Shown here in pieces: positions 25,823 through 34,916 of a stretch of 64,000 bases of DNA. The notes under the pieces were generated by a model. That model did no database searches. It was not told the origin of the DNA and saw only the letters and a list, made by a program, of their open reading frames with translations. This DNA is from Pontiella sulfatireligans (GTDB lineage Bacteria > Verrucomicrobiota > Kiritimatiellia > Kiritimatiellales > Pontiellaceae), in the NCBI RefSeq assembly GCF_900890705.1, contig NZ_CAAHFH010000002.1, positions 1,798,001 through 1,862,000 of the forward strand. Reading direction: 5' to 3'. Position numbers and translations under genes: made by a program. Each line of letters begins with the position of its first letter. Positions within the stretch are counted from its first letter, which is position 1.

Positions 25823-27181
25823 CTATTTATAAAATTTCTTCTTATGCTCCGCGGCCAGCCGCCGGAGCTTTTCAGCCACTTCAGGATACTCGTTAATAAC
25901 GTTGTTCTTTTCATAGGGGTCGGCTTTCAGGTCGAACAGCGACAGTTCAATCTGGCGATTTTCATATTTACCGTCCTGCCCGTCTTTCCCATACGCAACA
26001 ATATGGCGATAGCCGTGCGGCAGGTGCAGCTTCCATCGTCCGTCGCCGCCCATCACGCCGTTAAACTTTTTGCCGGTCGAAACCGGATAGTAGACGTGCG
26101 GGTTCTGCGCATCCGGCTGACCGGAGATGAGCGGCCAGACATTCCTTCCGTCGATTTCATTTTCCGGCAGCGCAGCTCCCGTCAGGCGGCATAGCGTCGG
26201 CAGCAGGTCAACAGAACAGAACATGGAGCCGGAAGATGAACCGGCCTTGAGTTTACCGGGATATTTTATGATGCACGCTGATTGCGTACCGCCATTGAAG
26301 CCCGTCGCCTTGAATTCCCGGAACGGGGTCTTGCCGGCATGGTTGCCGTAGCCCGCCCAGGGACCATTGTCGGAGGTCATGATCACAATTGTATTTCCCG
26401 CCAGACCGTTATTTTCCAATGCCTGGATGATTTGTCCGACCGACCAATCCAGCTCTTGGATCACGTCGCCATAGAGCCCGGCTCCGGATTTGCCTTCGAA
26501 CTTATCGCTGACAAACAGCGGCACGTGCGGCATGGAGTGAGGCACATAAAGGAAGAAGGGGTGATCGTTGTGGCGGCCGATAAAGTCGACCGCGCGCTCC
26601 GTGTAGCGTGTGGTGAGCGATTTCTGAAACTCCGGCGTAACGCGTTCGCAAATCACTTCGCCGTTGCTCCAATACTGCAGCGGGAACTTTCCCCAGTGCT
26701 CGGGGTCCACCGGATGGTATTCCCACATATCGTTCGAATACATCAGCCCGGCCGACTCGTCGAATCCGCGTGCAGGCGGCCGCGTTTCCGGCCGATCTCC
26801 AATATGCCACTTACCGAAGATTGCCGTTTTGTAGCCCTGCTTCCGGAACACCTCGCCCATCGTGGCAAACTTCGGATCGAGCCCCCTGCCATTCGGGCCG
26901 TGTGCACCGAAGACCCTGGTGCGCCCCGGATAGCAGCCACTTAATAATGCCGACCGCGAAGCGGAACAGATGGCCTGGGGAACAAAGAAGTTATTGAAGC
27001 GACAGCCTTCGGCCGCGAGCTTTTGCACATGCGGCGTTTCATAGAGCGGATTACCAAACGGATGAAAGTCGGCCCACCCGGAATCATCCAGAAAAATGAT
27101 CACCACGTTGGGTTGTGACGCGGCAAACACGCCTGCTTCACAAAGCAACATAACCGCCCACAATCTGAATTTGCTTACCAT
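25823..27181 (-). CDS. Exported arylsulfatase-like sulfatase
   Basis: 452 residues. Signal peptide (to ~21), then NVVIIFLDDSGWADF, the formylglycine site ICSASRSALLSG (Cys72, Ala in place of Pro), FGKWHIGD, and TSDNGPWAGYGNHAGKTPFREFK with the second metal site. It belongs to the arylsulfatase A-like branch and ends in a Lys-rich tail. The start at 27181 has AGGAG. The IS66 insertion ends 33 bp upstream of the ATG, cutting this gene off from the genes that once preceded it; expression may now depend on a promoter in the element. Confidence 0.92.
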   Translation of the reverse strand: MVSKFRLWAVMLLCEAGVFAASQPNVVIIFLDDSGWADFHPFGNPLYETPHVQKLAAEGCRFNNFFVPQAICSASRSALLSGCYPGRTRVFGAHGPNGRGLDPKFATMGEVFRKQGYKTAIFGKWHIGDRPETRPPARGFDESAGLMYSNDMWEYHPVDPEHWGKFPLQYWSNGEVICERVTPEFQKSLTTRYTERAVDFIGRHNDHPFFLYVPHSMPHVPLFVSDKFEGKSGAGLYGDVIQELDWSVGQIIQALENNGLAGNTIVIMTSDNGPWAGYGNHAGKTPFREFKATGFNGGTQSACIIKYPGKLKAGSSSGSMFCSVDLLPTLCRLTGAALPENEIDGRNVWPLISGQPDAQNPHVYYPVSTGKKFNGVMGGDGRWKLHLPHGYRHIVAYGKDGQDGKYENRQIELSLFDLKADPYEKNNVINEYPEVAEKLRRLAAEHKKKFYK

Positions 27182-27206
27182 GGGTGCTCCTTTACCGGTT
27201 ATCGGC

Positions 27207-27214
27207 TTTTAAAA
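27207..27214. repeat. 8-bp target duplication, left side of IS66 element
   Basis: TTTTAAAA directly flanks the left end and is repeated exactly at 29562-29569. Eight base pairs is the usual IS66 duplication length. Confidence 0.85.
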
Positions 27215-27248
27215 GTATGCGTCTGTTCGTTCACCCACTTGACAGCAT

Positions 27249-28781
27249 TTATGCTGACTGTGCGCGGGATGAGTTCCATTGAGCCGGAGTCCAGCTGGCA
27301 GCTTCGTTCTGTCCCATGGTTGGAAGGGCTTCGAGCACATCCCGCAAATAGTCGGCGGGGTTGATGTCGAGTTTTCGGCAGGTTTCGATGAGACTGTATA
27401 TGATGGCGCTATCCTGACCGGATCGGGGGCTGCCGAAGAAGAGGAAGTTTTTCTTGCCGATGGCCGTGGGCCTGATGGCATTTTCGACAAGGTTATTGTC
27501 GATTTCCAGCTTCCCGTGCTCAAGAAACAGGTTCAGGCTGTCCCAGCGTTTGAGGGTATAGCTGATAGCTTCTCCGAGCTTGCTTTTGGGCAGTTGTTTT
27601 TTCTGTTCACGATCCAGAATGGTTTTTATTTCATTAAGCACTGGAGCAGAGTGTTCCTGCCGATAGGTTGCCCGGTCGAGCTCCGGTTGTTTGCGCAACG
27701 TGGTTTCGTTGCGATAGAGCTTCGCAATGAGTTTGATAATTTTCCGGCTGATTGAATCCCCGGCCTCATGAAATTTACGCCGGGCATGTGCCCAGCAGCA
27801 GGCATGAATAATATTTCCCTTTTCCTGTTCATGAGCCGGGTCGTTCAGCCATGACGGATAAGAACCGTATCCATCGCTTTGCAGAAGACCGGCGTAATCT
27901 GTCAGCATCTAATCAAGACATGATGCAGCACGACTCGGAAACCATTCAAAGAGCACTCCAACGCCTGGACTGTGATAGGCCCATAGGTATCCATTGGGAC
28001 AATGGTCCTTTTTCGGGTCTTGGTATTTGATAAAAGTTTCGTCGGCCTGAATATACTCACTTTGCCGGATTTCATTTCTCAGTGCTTCGTAGATCAACGT
28101 TAACCAGTCGGCGATAAGATACATCCAGTTGCCCATGGTTTTGCGGCTGATTTCGATGCCGTGGCGGTATTTTAAAACCTGTTCCTGACGGTAGAGCGGA
28201 AGATGGTCGCAATATTTGCTCAGAATGATCTGTAGGAGCAGACCGGCAGAAGCATAGCTGTTTGGAATCAGTCTTGCCGGAGCTGGTGCGATCAGCGGCG
28301 GCACTTCACGGTTATCAATCTCAATAAACTTTTCTCGAATGATTTCACGGATAAAATACCGGGTCGGAACAACGTCGAGCTCCCGTACTTTTTCCTCCCC
28401 GATTTTTTTATAGCGACCAGGATTTCCCTGAACCTCATCGGGAATGATGATCACCTGCTCAACCGGCAGGTCTTCCGGGACCCGTTCCTTGAGCGGCTTG
28501 CGCTTTCCTCGACGGGACTCAACCGGCTCTGAATCATCCTGTTCGGCCTCTTCCGCTATTTCCAGAGCCTCTTGGGCTTCCTGCAGTTCATCGAGCAGTA
28601 GTTCCATCTGATCCGGGCTTAACTTTTCGGAACTGCGCCCGAACAGTTTTTTCAGCAGATACTGAACTTTCTCATTAAGCAGTTTAACTTCGGTTTTGAG
28701 CTGAGTGTTTTCGGCATTCAGAGACGTCCGCTCCTTTACCATCAGATCAAAATTTTCCCGGTTAAAATTCATGCCGTACAT
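27249..28781 (-). pseudogene. tnpC: IS66 tnpC transposase interrupted by an in-frame stop
   Basis: One continuous frame of about 510 codons is broken by a single TAG at 27909-27911, followed at once by ATG. The N-terminal part (290 residues) has the leucine-zipper-like start, zinc-binding-type region and the first catalytic Asp (YIQADETFIKY). The C-terminal part (219 residues) has LLQSDGYGSYP with the second Asp and NNLVENAIRPTAIGKKNFLFFGS with the Glu. The stop falls between the catalytic residues (CLD-stop-MLTDYAG). So either the transposase is dead, or the stop is read through, or two polypeptides cooperate; inactivation is simplest. Confidence 0.88.
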
Positions 28782-28836
28782 TATACCAAAACACGTTGAA
28801 AATGCGGCACCAACCTGATGGAAAATGCAAAAAAAA

Positions 28837-29184
28837 TCAGCGCTGATACCAAGGTTTGAGCGAGCCTTGTTTTAGATCAACTCCATCGAGCAGCAGGGCC
28901 AGCGCTTCCGGAGCAAGACTAAGCTTTTCATCTGCGCCAACGCCTTGAGGCCAACTGAAACAGCCCTTTTCAAGCCGCTTGATAGCAACCCACATGCCGG
29001 TACCATCCCAGTACAGCGTCTTGATCCGGTTTTTCCGTCGGTTCGTAAACACAAACAATGTGCCCGAACACGGATCTTCATTTAACCTATCCTGCACTAC
29101 ACAGTGCAATCCGTTGAAGCTCTTACGCAGATCCACCGGCTCAACCGCCAGAAATACCCGGATTGAATTACTTAATCCAAACAT
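28837..29184 (-). CDS. tnpB: IS66 accessory protein TnpB
   Basis: 115 residues matching the IS66 Orf2 family: VFLAVEPVDLRKSFNGLHCVVQ, LFVFTNRRKNRIKTLYWDGTGMW. The family is required for transposition of IS66 elements but has no known enzyme activity. It overlaps tnpA by 13 bp, consistent with coupled translation. It appears intact. Confidence 0.93.
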   Translation of the reverse strand: MFGLSNSIRVFLAVEPVDLRKSFNGLHCVVQDRLNEDPCSGTLFVFTNRRKNRIKTLYWDGTGMWVAIKRLEKGCFSWPQGVGADEKLSLAPEALALLLDGVDLKQGSLKPWYQR

Positions 29185-29510
29185 CCGGCAGCCTCCCGCA
29201 GAACCATACCGAGTTCATTCAGTGACGGAATTGGAAGCTGAACCTCAATCCCGTTCGGCAGAAAGATCTTCAGTTCATCTATCTCAGGAGGTCCGGGCTG
29301 AACTTCCACCTCGCAAAAAGCAACCTCAGATTCCTGACGTTCAATTCGCAGCCAACGGGCCAGCGTTTTCGGGTTGATGCTCCATTCCCGGCAAAACGCC
29401 GCCTGGGTCAGCCCCGCTGAATTAAACTCCTCGATCAGTTCCCGGCGTTCTTCCTCCGTATAGGAAGCCCGCCCCGACACATTGTTTTCATTCGTATCCA
29501 TGCCTGACAA
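29172..29510 (-). CDS. tnpA: IS66 accessory protein TnpA
   Basis: 112 residues with a helix-turn-helix N-terminal half (YTEEERRELIEEFNSAGLTQAAFCREWSINPKTLARWL) typical of IS66 Orf1, followed by an acidic linker and a short hydrophobic end. It is probably the DNA-binding accessory factor. The start may be Met1 (29510) or Met4 (29501). It lies just inside the right end of the element. Confidence 0.9.
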   Translation of the reverse strand: MSGMDTNENNVSGRASYTEEERRELIEEFNSAGLTQAAFCREWSINPKTLARWLRIERQESEVAFCEVEVQPGPPEIDELKIFLPNGIEVQLPIPSLNELGMVLREAAGCLD

Positions 29511-29561
29511 ATTATCAGGCTTTGCCGGAGCTGACTACGGGGTGAAAGAAGAGGCGTTTAC

Positions 29562-29569
29562 TTTTAAAA
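29562..29569. repeat. 8-bp target duplication, right side of IS66 element
   Basis: TTTTAAAA matches the copy at 27207-27214 exactly. Confidence 0.85.
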
Positions 29570-29648
29570 AACAAACTATGATATCTTCGCGTGTACGATC
29601 ACGCCACTACCGCTTCGTATACTGTATGGACGAAAAGCACGGTATACG

Positions 29649-29677
29649 AAAAAGGGATGCCGAGCAAACGGTATCCC
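29649..29677 (-). terminator. Rho-independent terminator of the PEP-CTERM gene
   Basis: On the minus strand GGGATACCG, loop TTTGCT, CGGCATCCC is followed by five T. It starts 34 bases past the PEP-CTERM stop. A separate 9-bp inverted repeat (TTCGTATAC at 29614-29622 and GTATACGAA at 29642-29650) lies beside it. Confidence 0.75.
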
Positions 29678-29710
29678 GTTTATGCAGGCGGTTCTGTAAA
29701 CCTATTGAGT

Positions 29711-30502
29711 CTAAATCATAAAGCGGCGGCGGATAAACAGGATGCCCCCGCCAAATGCGACAATCAGCCCCAACGTGGCCGGTTCCGGGATCACATCCAG
29801 TCCCATTTCATTTATCGAGACCGTGGACCCGGCAATCCAAGCGGCATCGGTGTTGAACACGAGTGTTCCGAGCTGTGTTGCTTCAAAATCCGAAAAGGTC
29901 TGTTTGGAATCACCATCGATAAAGTATTCGACGGTGTTATTATCGAAATCGAATTCTATGGCCACATTGGCTCCGCCCGCTTCTGTAAGACTGTAGGCAT
30001 AGTTACGGAATCCCCCTGCCGTACCGGTTAAATCAGTGAACAGACGAATGCGGGCCGTTGTGGCGGAATCTTTTTCAAGCCGAATTCCGGCAAGGTTAAC
30101 ACCACCGGAACTCTGGGATGAGGCAAACCAGGTCATGTCGGCGCCAACCGCATTTGCGGTGAGATCCCATGAGGTGATATCAATTTCCAAACGGTACGCA
30201 CCCGTGGTGATCGGTGTTGCATATTGATCCAAGGTCGCATTTGCGTTTGCAGTGCCCTTGCCCGGGAGCTTTCGGTACATGGCGCCGGCATGAGTCGTGT
30301 CGATAACCAGGTTACCGCCACCGTCCTGCGCAACCGTACCCGGCCCTCCGAAATTCCAAACGCTTCCAATCGTCCCCGTATTGGTGGAAGCACCTATAGA
30401 GATACCAGAAGCCTCATTGAACCCGAAATATTCAACCGGTGCTGCAAACACACCACCTGCAGCAAACAGAACAACCATCGTTAATAGTTTTTTCATTCTC
30501 AT
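29711..30502 (-). CDS. PEP-CTERM-anchored surface protein, concanavalin-like
   Basis: About 263 residues. Signal peptide (LLTMVVLFAAGGVFA), a beta-rich body resembling a LamG/concanavalin fold (AYRLEIDITSWDL, NVAIEFDFDNNTVEYFIDG), and a textbook PEP-CTERM tail: IPEPATLGLIVAFGGG then a hydrophobic end and RRR. Such proteins are processed by an exosortase and released or anchored at the surface; no exosortase is in the window. The start is ATG 30502 (AAGGGGA upstream), although the frame is open further. It lies directly after the GH30-sulfatase gene, on its own terminator. Confidence 0.9.
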   Translation of the reverse strand: MRMKKLLTMVVLFAAGGVFAAPVEYFGFNEASGISIGASTNTGTIGSVWNFGGPGTVAQDGGGNLVIDTTHAGAMYRKLPGKGTANANATLDQYATPITTGAYRLEIDITSWDLTANAVGADMTWFASSQSSGGVNLAGIRLEKDSATTARIRLFTDLTGTAGGFRNYAYSLTEAGGANVAIEFDFDNNTVEYFIDGDSKQTFSDFEATQLGTLVFNTDAAWIAGSTVSINEMGLDVIPEPATLGLIVAFGGGILFIRRRFMI

Positions 30503-30650
30503 GTCCCCTTCTTTCCTGACAACCAAATGCGATGTCATGATCGCACTATTCTTTCTCAATTTAGGAAGACCATTTTATGGAGCACACTAAATATATCAAT
30601 CGGCAGTCCTGAATGCGGAATGCGGGAAAATAAAACCCGCCTTCGTTTCA

Positions 30651-33600
30651 CTAAGGCTTGAAGAGAATCCGGATGCGCCCGAATCGGTTGGTGGCGGTTT
30701 CGGTGGTCTCGAGATCTCGTACAGTCACCCGCTCCCAGTCGGAGTCAATCGGCACAACCGTCTCCGTTAAGACCGGACTTATCCAGACATTGGAAACCAG
30801 GTTGCTCGTGAATTCTGGAATATATTCCAAATCGTAAGCACCGCACCGGCGCAAGTATTCGAGTTCCAATGCCTGGAAACTATTCGTGTCGGCAATTTGA
30901 TAGGTCGGCAGTCCGGATGTTCCAATGCCTGGAAGCAACACATGGTAGTCGTTGGTCGTCATATCCAGATTAAACGCATACTCGAACAGGTTGATGACGG
31001 TGTCGCTATCCGCATCCGCATCGAGCAGCGCATCCGCGCCGGACAACCCGGCCTCGACCAACGTCGCCGCGAAGGAAGTCTCTGCATAGATTTCAATGGA
31101 GTCGATCCAGACGTCCGCATCGTCGCCGCCAAACTGCAACCGGATTTCTGCGTCGGGATCGACGCCGGAAAGATAGTCCAGCTGGATGCCGGTAAATTCA
31201 TAGGATCGACTGACCGTATCAATCGGCACGTCCAGCTGGAGATAAGCATTGGTGTTGTTATTCTTATTGCGCCACAGAATACGCAGCTCACGATCCGCCG
31301 CGGCCCGGGCCTCGAACCGGAAGGTGTAGAGTTTGCCAGCCTGTGCAGGCACAATCTGCTCAAGCGCAATTTTATAAGGCGAAGTAGTCCCGTCTGTAAT
31401 ATCCACATACAACTCCAAATCCGGCGCTGCTCCAACGGTGGCAAAAGAGACTGTTGCATCGGCATGGATATTTTCCGACCAGTTGTTCAGACCATCTTCA
31501 AACTCTCCATTGACAACCAGGTTATCGCCGGAAGCATTCGATGGAGGGTTCAGTTCATCCAGCCGCGCCTGAAGCTGCGCTTCGAGCGAAGCAACGTCGT
31601 CGGCGTATTCGGCGTGAGCCACCACATTCGTGTCTTCGCGGGGATCCAGGAAGTGGTCGTAGAGTTCGCGCTCGACGAAAATGTTGGAATTCTGCACGCG
31701 CCACTCCGTATAGCGGTATCGGTCGGTGCGCATGGAGTAGCCCATGTTGCCGCTGCGCGGATATTGGCTGAGCGCATCATCGTCGCCCGTCGAATCCGGG
31801 TTTTGCAGGAGCGGCACCAGGCTGTCGCCTTCCAGCTGCACAGGGTGCGGAATGCCGCATAGATCAAGCAGCGTTGGATAGAGGTCGACGGCTTCGGTGA
31901 GCGCGTCGATCTGAGAGGCGCCGGGCATCCACGGCACTTTCACGATCATGGGAATGCGCGTGGCGCGTTCAAAGTTGGTATGCTTCGTCCATTGGCCGTG
32001 ATCGCCGAGATGCCAGCCGTGGTCGCCCCAGACGACAACGATGGTATTGTCCGCCAATCCTTCGGCCTCGAGCCCTGCCATGAGCCGGCCAAGCTGCGCA
32101 TCCATGTAAGAGACGCTCGCGTAGTAGCCGTGAATGAGTTCTTTCTCTTGCGCATCGGAAACAGGGCCGGTGGCAGGAATGCCGTCATAGTTGCGCAGCT
32201 CGCCCCAGGAGGTGTAGGCGAAGGTGGAGGCATCAACCGCATGATCGTCCGTATGCGGCAGCACCAGGTCGTTGGTGGTGTACATATCCCAGTAGGTTTG
32301 TGGAGCAACAAAGGGAAGGTGCGGGCGGACATAACCCACGCCATAGAAGAAAGGCTGCTTTGTTTTCAGATCGGCCAGCTTCAGAATGGCTTCGTCGGTC
32401 ACCGCGCCATCGCGATAGACGTTGTCAGTCACGTTGGTGCATTCAGTCGGAGGATTACCCGGCCCCAGCGAACCGTAGACTCCCGGACCTGAGGACCATG
32501 GCTCGCTCCATGAAAGATCATCGTTCAGATTTCCGTGGTATACTTTTCCGATCCCGACGGAATAGTAGCCATAATCCTGCAGGTATTGCGGGAGGGTTTC
32601 AACCCATGGGATGGTGTCGCGGAAGTTGGTCGTCAGGTCGAACACCTGAGTGGAGTCCGGACGCATGCCGGTCATAAGGCTGGTGCGCGACGGCGAGCAA
32701 ACCGCCTGCTGCACGTAGGCGCGGTTAAACTGATAACCGTCTGATGCGAGCTGATCCATGTTCGGCGTGATCATTTGCGCCGCGCCATAGCCGCGGGTTT
32801 CCGGACGGAGGTCGTCGACACAGATCATTAGGATGTTGGGGTTGGCCGGCGCGGATGGAGGTGTAGCCGAAAGATCAAGCGTGGTGATGGATTCGGCAGG
32901 GATTGCAACAGAGGCGGCCGGGTTAAACACACCGATGTTCGTGCAGTTGAATGCATCGGTAGATCGGTAGATATCTCCTCCCGAAATTGAGATATCGACA
33001 AAAGAGATATCCAGATGCGCGGTGCTAGTATCATCATTAACGATGACAACCGTTACCTTCGTTTCATCCGGACTGATATACGCTGAAATATCTATGGCAT
33101 CCTCGGAAGAAACGGCATCCAAACGTCGCCAATCGGCATTGATGAATGCGGAAAAATGTTTAAACGCATAATATTCCGGCGTGATGATGTAGCTCGACGA
33201 ATCCGGGATATCGATGAGTCCCTGCTCGCCGTTCCAATAGAGCGACCAGTAGAAGTAAGAAGACACTTCCTCGATCGTCAGCGCGTTATGCATCAGCCTC
33301 GCCAGATTAAGTTTTCTGACGAGCGGAGAATTCGTGTTGGCATCGAGCACACAGTACTCCGTCTGAAACAGCGGCTTATAGCCATAGTCGGTATTAAACT
33401 CGGCCATGTTCGAATTAAGCACATCGGGATTCTCGCCTACGTTATTTTGGTAGTAATGATGCGCAAAACCATACGCATGGAATGGATGGATCAGATTATC
33501 GATATAAGCATCCAGCTTGTTGAATGAAATCGTTTCCGGCCCGAGCATTTTCGGCATGGCCACTGTTCCTTTGCGAAGGGCCAGCTCCTGCCAGACGGCT

Positions 33601-34916
33601 TCGAATACCTTATTGTAACCAGCGAAGTTGGTCGTCTCAACCGGCTCAAATCCGCAGCTATTATAATCCGGATGCCAGTTTGGTTCGTTCTGAATGCTGA
33701 TATAATCGGCATCAACGCCTTCAGAATTGTAATAATCCAGACTATCGGCCCACCATGCTGCATAATCACCATATCGGTATCCATTGACATCAGAGTCTAG
33801 CGTCGCATCATCTGATCCTGCCTGCGATCCCGTGCTTTTCAGGTATGCGGGCGGTGTCCAGGATGACATCAGGATTTTCAACGGCTTTCCCAAGGCCGCC
33901 TCACCCAATTGGATCGTAGCAACCGTATCGTCCACCTTGTTCACATAGCCATCATGGTCATACACATTCTGGATTCGGAAAATATCGAGGCTCAGATCCC
34001 GGAACAACAGATTGGCGAGTTCTGTAGAATTGTTGTTGCTGATGAGCCGGTTGATGTAAAACGCACCGGAGGCACCAAATCCCTCGATTTTCTGATGGCG
34101 CAATCCGCCGTCCACCACCGTGGCGGTCGGAGCGGAAGCCCCCTGAACCGAAAAGAGTTCCACTCCAATATTGACGCCGTTCGCGACTGTGGCTCCGCGG
34201 ACTGCGTCGATGCGGAAGCCGACCCATGTGATGCCGGAGAAGGTCGGAGTTGAAACACCGCCAATGATGCCGGCCTCCGTGGAGGTGTTGGCCGTAGGGG
34301 TGAAACTGAAATAGGACAACGTCGTTGCTTCGAATGAAAAAACAGTGCAGGAAACGAGAGGCTGCGGGGCGGAAATATGATAGCCCGAGCTGTCCTTGAG
34401 CACGAACCGTATCGTGGTGGATGAAACCGCCCCGTTGGGATTGATATACCCCGCCTCGCCGCTCACCGTGTCGCCGGCGGCATCCATCAGAATCAGGCCG
34501 GAATCCAGCCCGTTCAGGAAATCCTCCTGCTCGAAAAGATACAAGCCGGACGAGGCCTCGCCCGCAATACCAGCGCCTGCATTCCACCGAACTTTGAGGC
34601 CGGCATTCGCCCGGTTGTTCGCGGACCACATGCTCTCCCCTTCTTCTTCAAACCCGCCATATACAGACTGACCGGTGTAGCCGGGGCTGGAAATCGAATC
34701 CAACGTGGTCGAGCTTTCGCTGAAGAGCAAGTCGCTGGTCTGATTGATGGCGCTTGAAATCGTGTCGGCATCAAAGTCGACCAGGTTTACAGCCTGAGCG
34801 GGAAAGGCTCCCCCAACCAGAAACACGCTCATTAAGTAAAAACATGATTTCAGTTTCATAAGACCACTCTTTTTGCGGGTTACTGCAGTATTCAACAAAT
34901 TCGCGGTTCGCTTCAT
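30651..34916 (-). CDS. GH30 glucuronoxylanase-like / sulfatase / CBM fusion
   Basis: 1421 residues. Order: signal peptide (residues ~20-42), recurring surface module (~44-262, with GLYLFEQEDFLNGLDSG), GH30 domain (~266-685) with acid/base Glu411 (SIQNEPNW) and nucleophile Glu520 (LFQTEYC), type I sulfatase (~692-1121) with formylglycine Cys740 (CSPSRTSLMTG), a CBM4/9-like fold (~1130-1275, NLVVNGEFEDGLNNWS), and the C-terminal module (~1276-1421, LDADADSDTVINLFEYAF) shared with other giant proteins here. GH30 enzymes of this type cut glucuronoxylan next to GlcA branches. It overlaps the upstream gene by ATGA; a start at Met20 (34859) would begin directly with the signal peptide. Confidence 0.9.
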   Translation of the reverse strand: MKRTANLLNTAVTRKKSGLMKLKSCFYLMSVFLVGGAFPAQAVNLVDFDADTISSAINQTSDLLFSESSTTLDSISSPGYTGQSVYGGFEEEGESMWSANNRANAGLKVRWNAGAGIAGEASSGLYLFEQEDFLNGLDSGLILMDAAGDTVSGEAGYINPNGAVSSTTIRFVLKDSSGYHISAPQPLVSCTVFSFEATTLSYFSFTPTANTSTEAGIIGGVSTPTFSGITWVGFRIDAVRGATVANGVNIGVELFSVQGASAPTATVVDGGLRHQKIEGFGASGAFYINRLISNNNSTELANLLFRDLSLDIFRIQNVYDHDGYVNKVDDTVATIQLGEAALGKPLKILMSSWTPPAYLKSTGSQAGSDDATLDSDVNGYRYGDYAAWWADSLDYYNSEGVDADYISIQNEPNWHPDYNSCGFEPVETTNFAGYNKVFEAVWQELALRKGTVAMPKMLGPETISFNKLDAYIDNLIHPFHAYGFAHHYYQNNVGENPDVLNSNMAEFNTDYGYKPLFQTEYCVLDANTNSPLVRKLNLARLMHNALTIEEVSSYFYWSLYWNGEQGLIDIPDSSSYIITPEYYAFKHFSAFINADWRRLDAVSSEDAIDISAYISPDETKVTVVIVNDDTSTAHLDISFVDISISGGDIYRSTDAFNCTNIGVFNPAASVAIPAESITTLDLSATPPSAPANPNILMICVDDLRPETRGYGAAQMITPNMDQLASDGYQFNRAYVQQAVCSPSRTSLMTGMRPDSTQVFDLTTNFRDTIPWVETLPQYLQDYGYYSVGIGKVYHGNLNDDLSWSEPWSSGPGVYGSLGPGNPPTECTNVTDNVYRDGAVTDEAILKLADLKTKQPFFYGVGYVRPHLPFVAPQTYWDMYTTNDLVLPHTDDHAVDASTFAYTSWGELRNYDGIPATGPVSDAQEKELIHGYYASVSYMDAQLGRLMAGLEAEGLADNTIVVVWGDHGWHLGDHGQWTKHTNFERATRIPMIVKVPWMPGASQIDALTEAVDLYPTLLDLCGIPHPVQLEGDSLVPLLQNPDSTGDDDALSQYPRSGNMGYSMRTDRYRYTEWRVQNSNIFVERELYDHFLDPREDTNVVAHAEYADDVASLEAQLQARLDELNPPSNASGDNLVVNGEFEDGLNNWSENIHADATVSFATVGAAPDLELYVDITDGTTSPYKIALEQIVPAQAGKLYTFRFEARAAADRELRILWRNKNNNTNAYLQLDVPIDTVSRSYEFTGIQLDYLSGVDPDAEIRLQFGGDDADVWIDSIEIYAETSFAATLVEAGLSGADALLDADADSDTVINLFEYAFNLDMTTNDYHVLLPGIGTSGLPTYQIADTNSFQALELEYLRRCGAYDLEYIPEFTSNLVSNVWISPVLTETVVPIDSDWERVTVRDLETTETATNRFGRIRILFKP

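Larger units (their letters stand above)
27215..29561 (-). mobile_element. IS66-family insertion sequence
   Basis: The 2347-bp element is bounded by imperfect inverted repeats: left GTATGCGTCTGTTCGTTCACCC, shown here as GTATGCGTCTGTTCG then TTCACCC, against right-end GTAAACGCCTCTTCT then TTCACCC. Both sides carry TTTTAAAA. It contains tnpA, tnpB and an interrupted tnpC, the standard IS66 trio, all on the minus strand. Exact target duplication shows a relatively recent insertion into the carbohydrate locus. Confidence 0.93.

Noticed and set aside
30603-30645. GCGGG...CCCGC hairpin as terminator of the GH30 fusion gene
   Set aside because: The stem is short and no T-run follows on the minus strand; not strong enough to list as a terminator.
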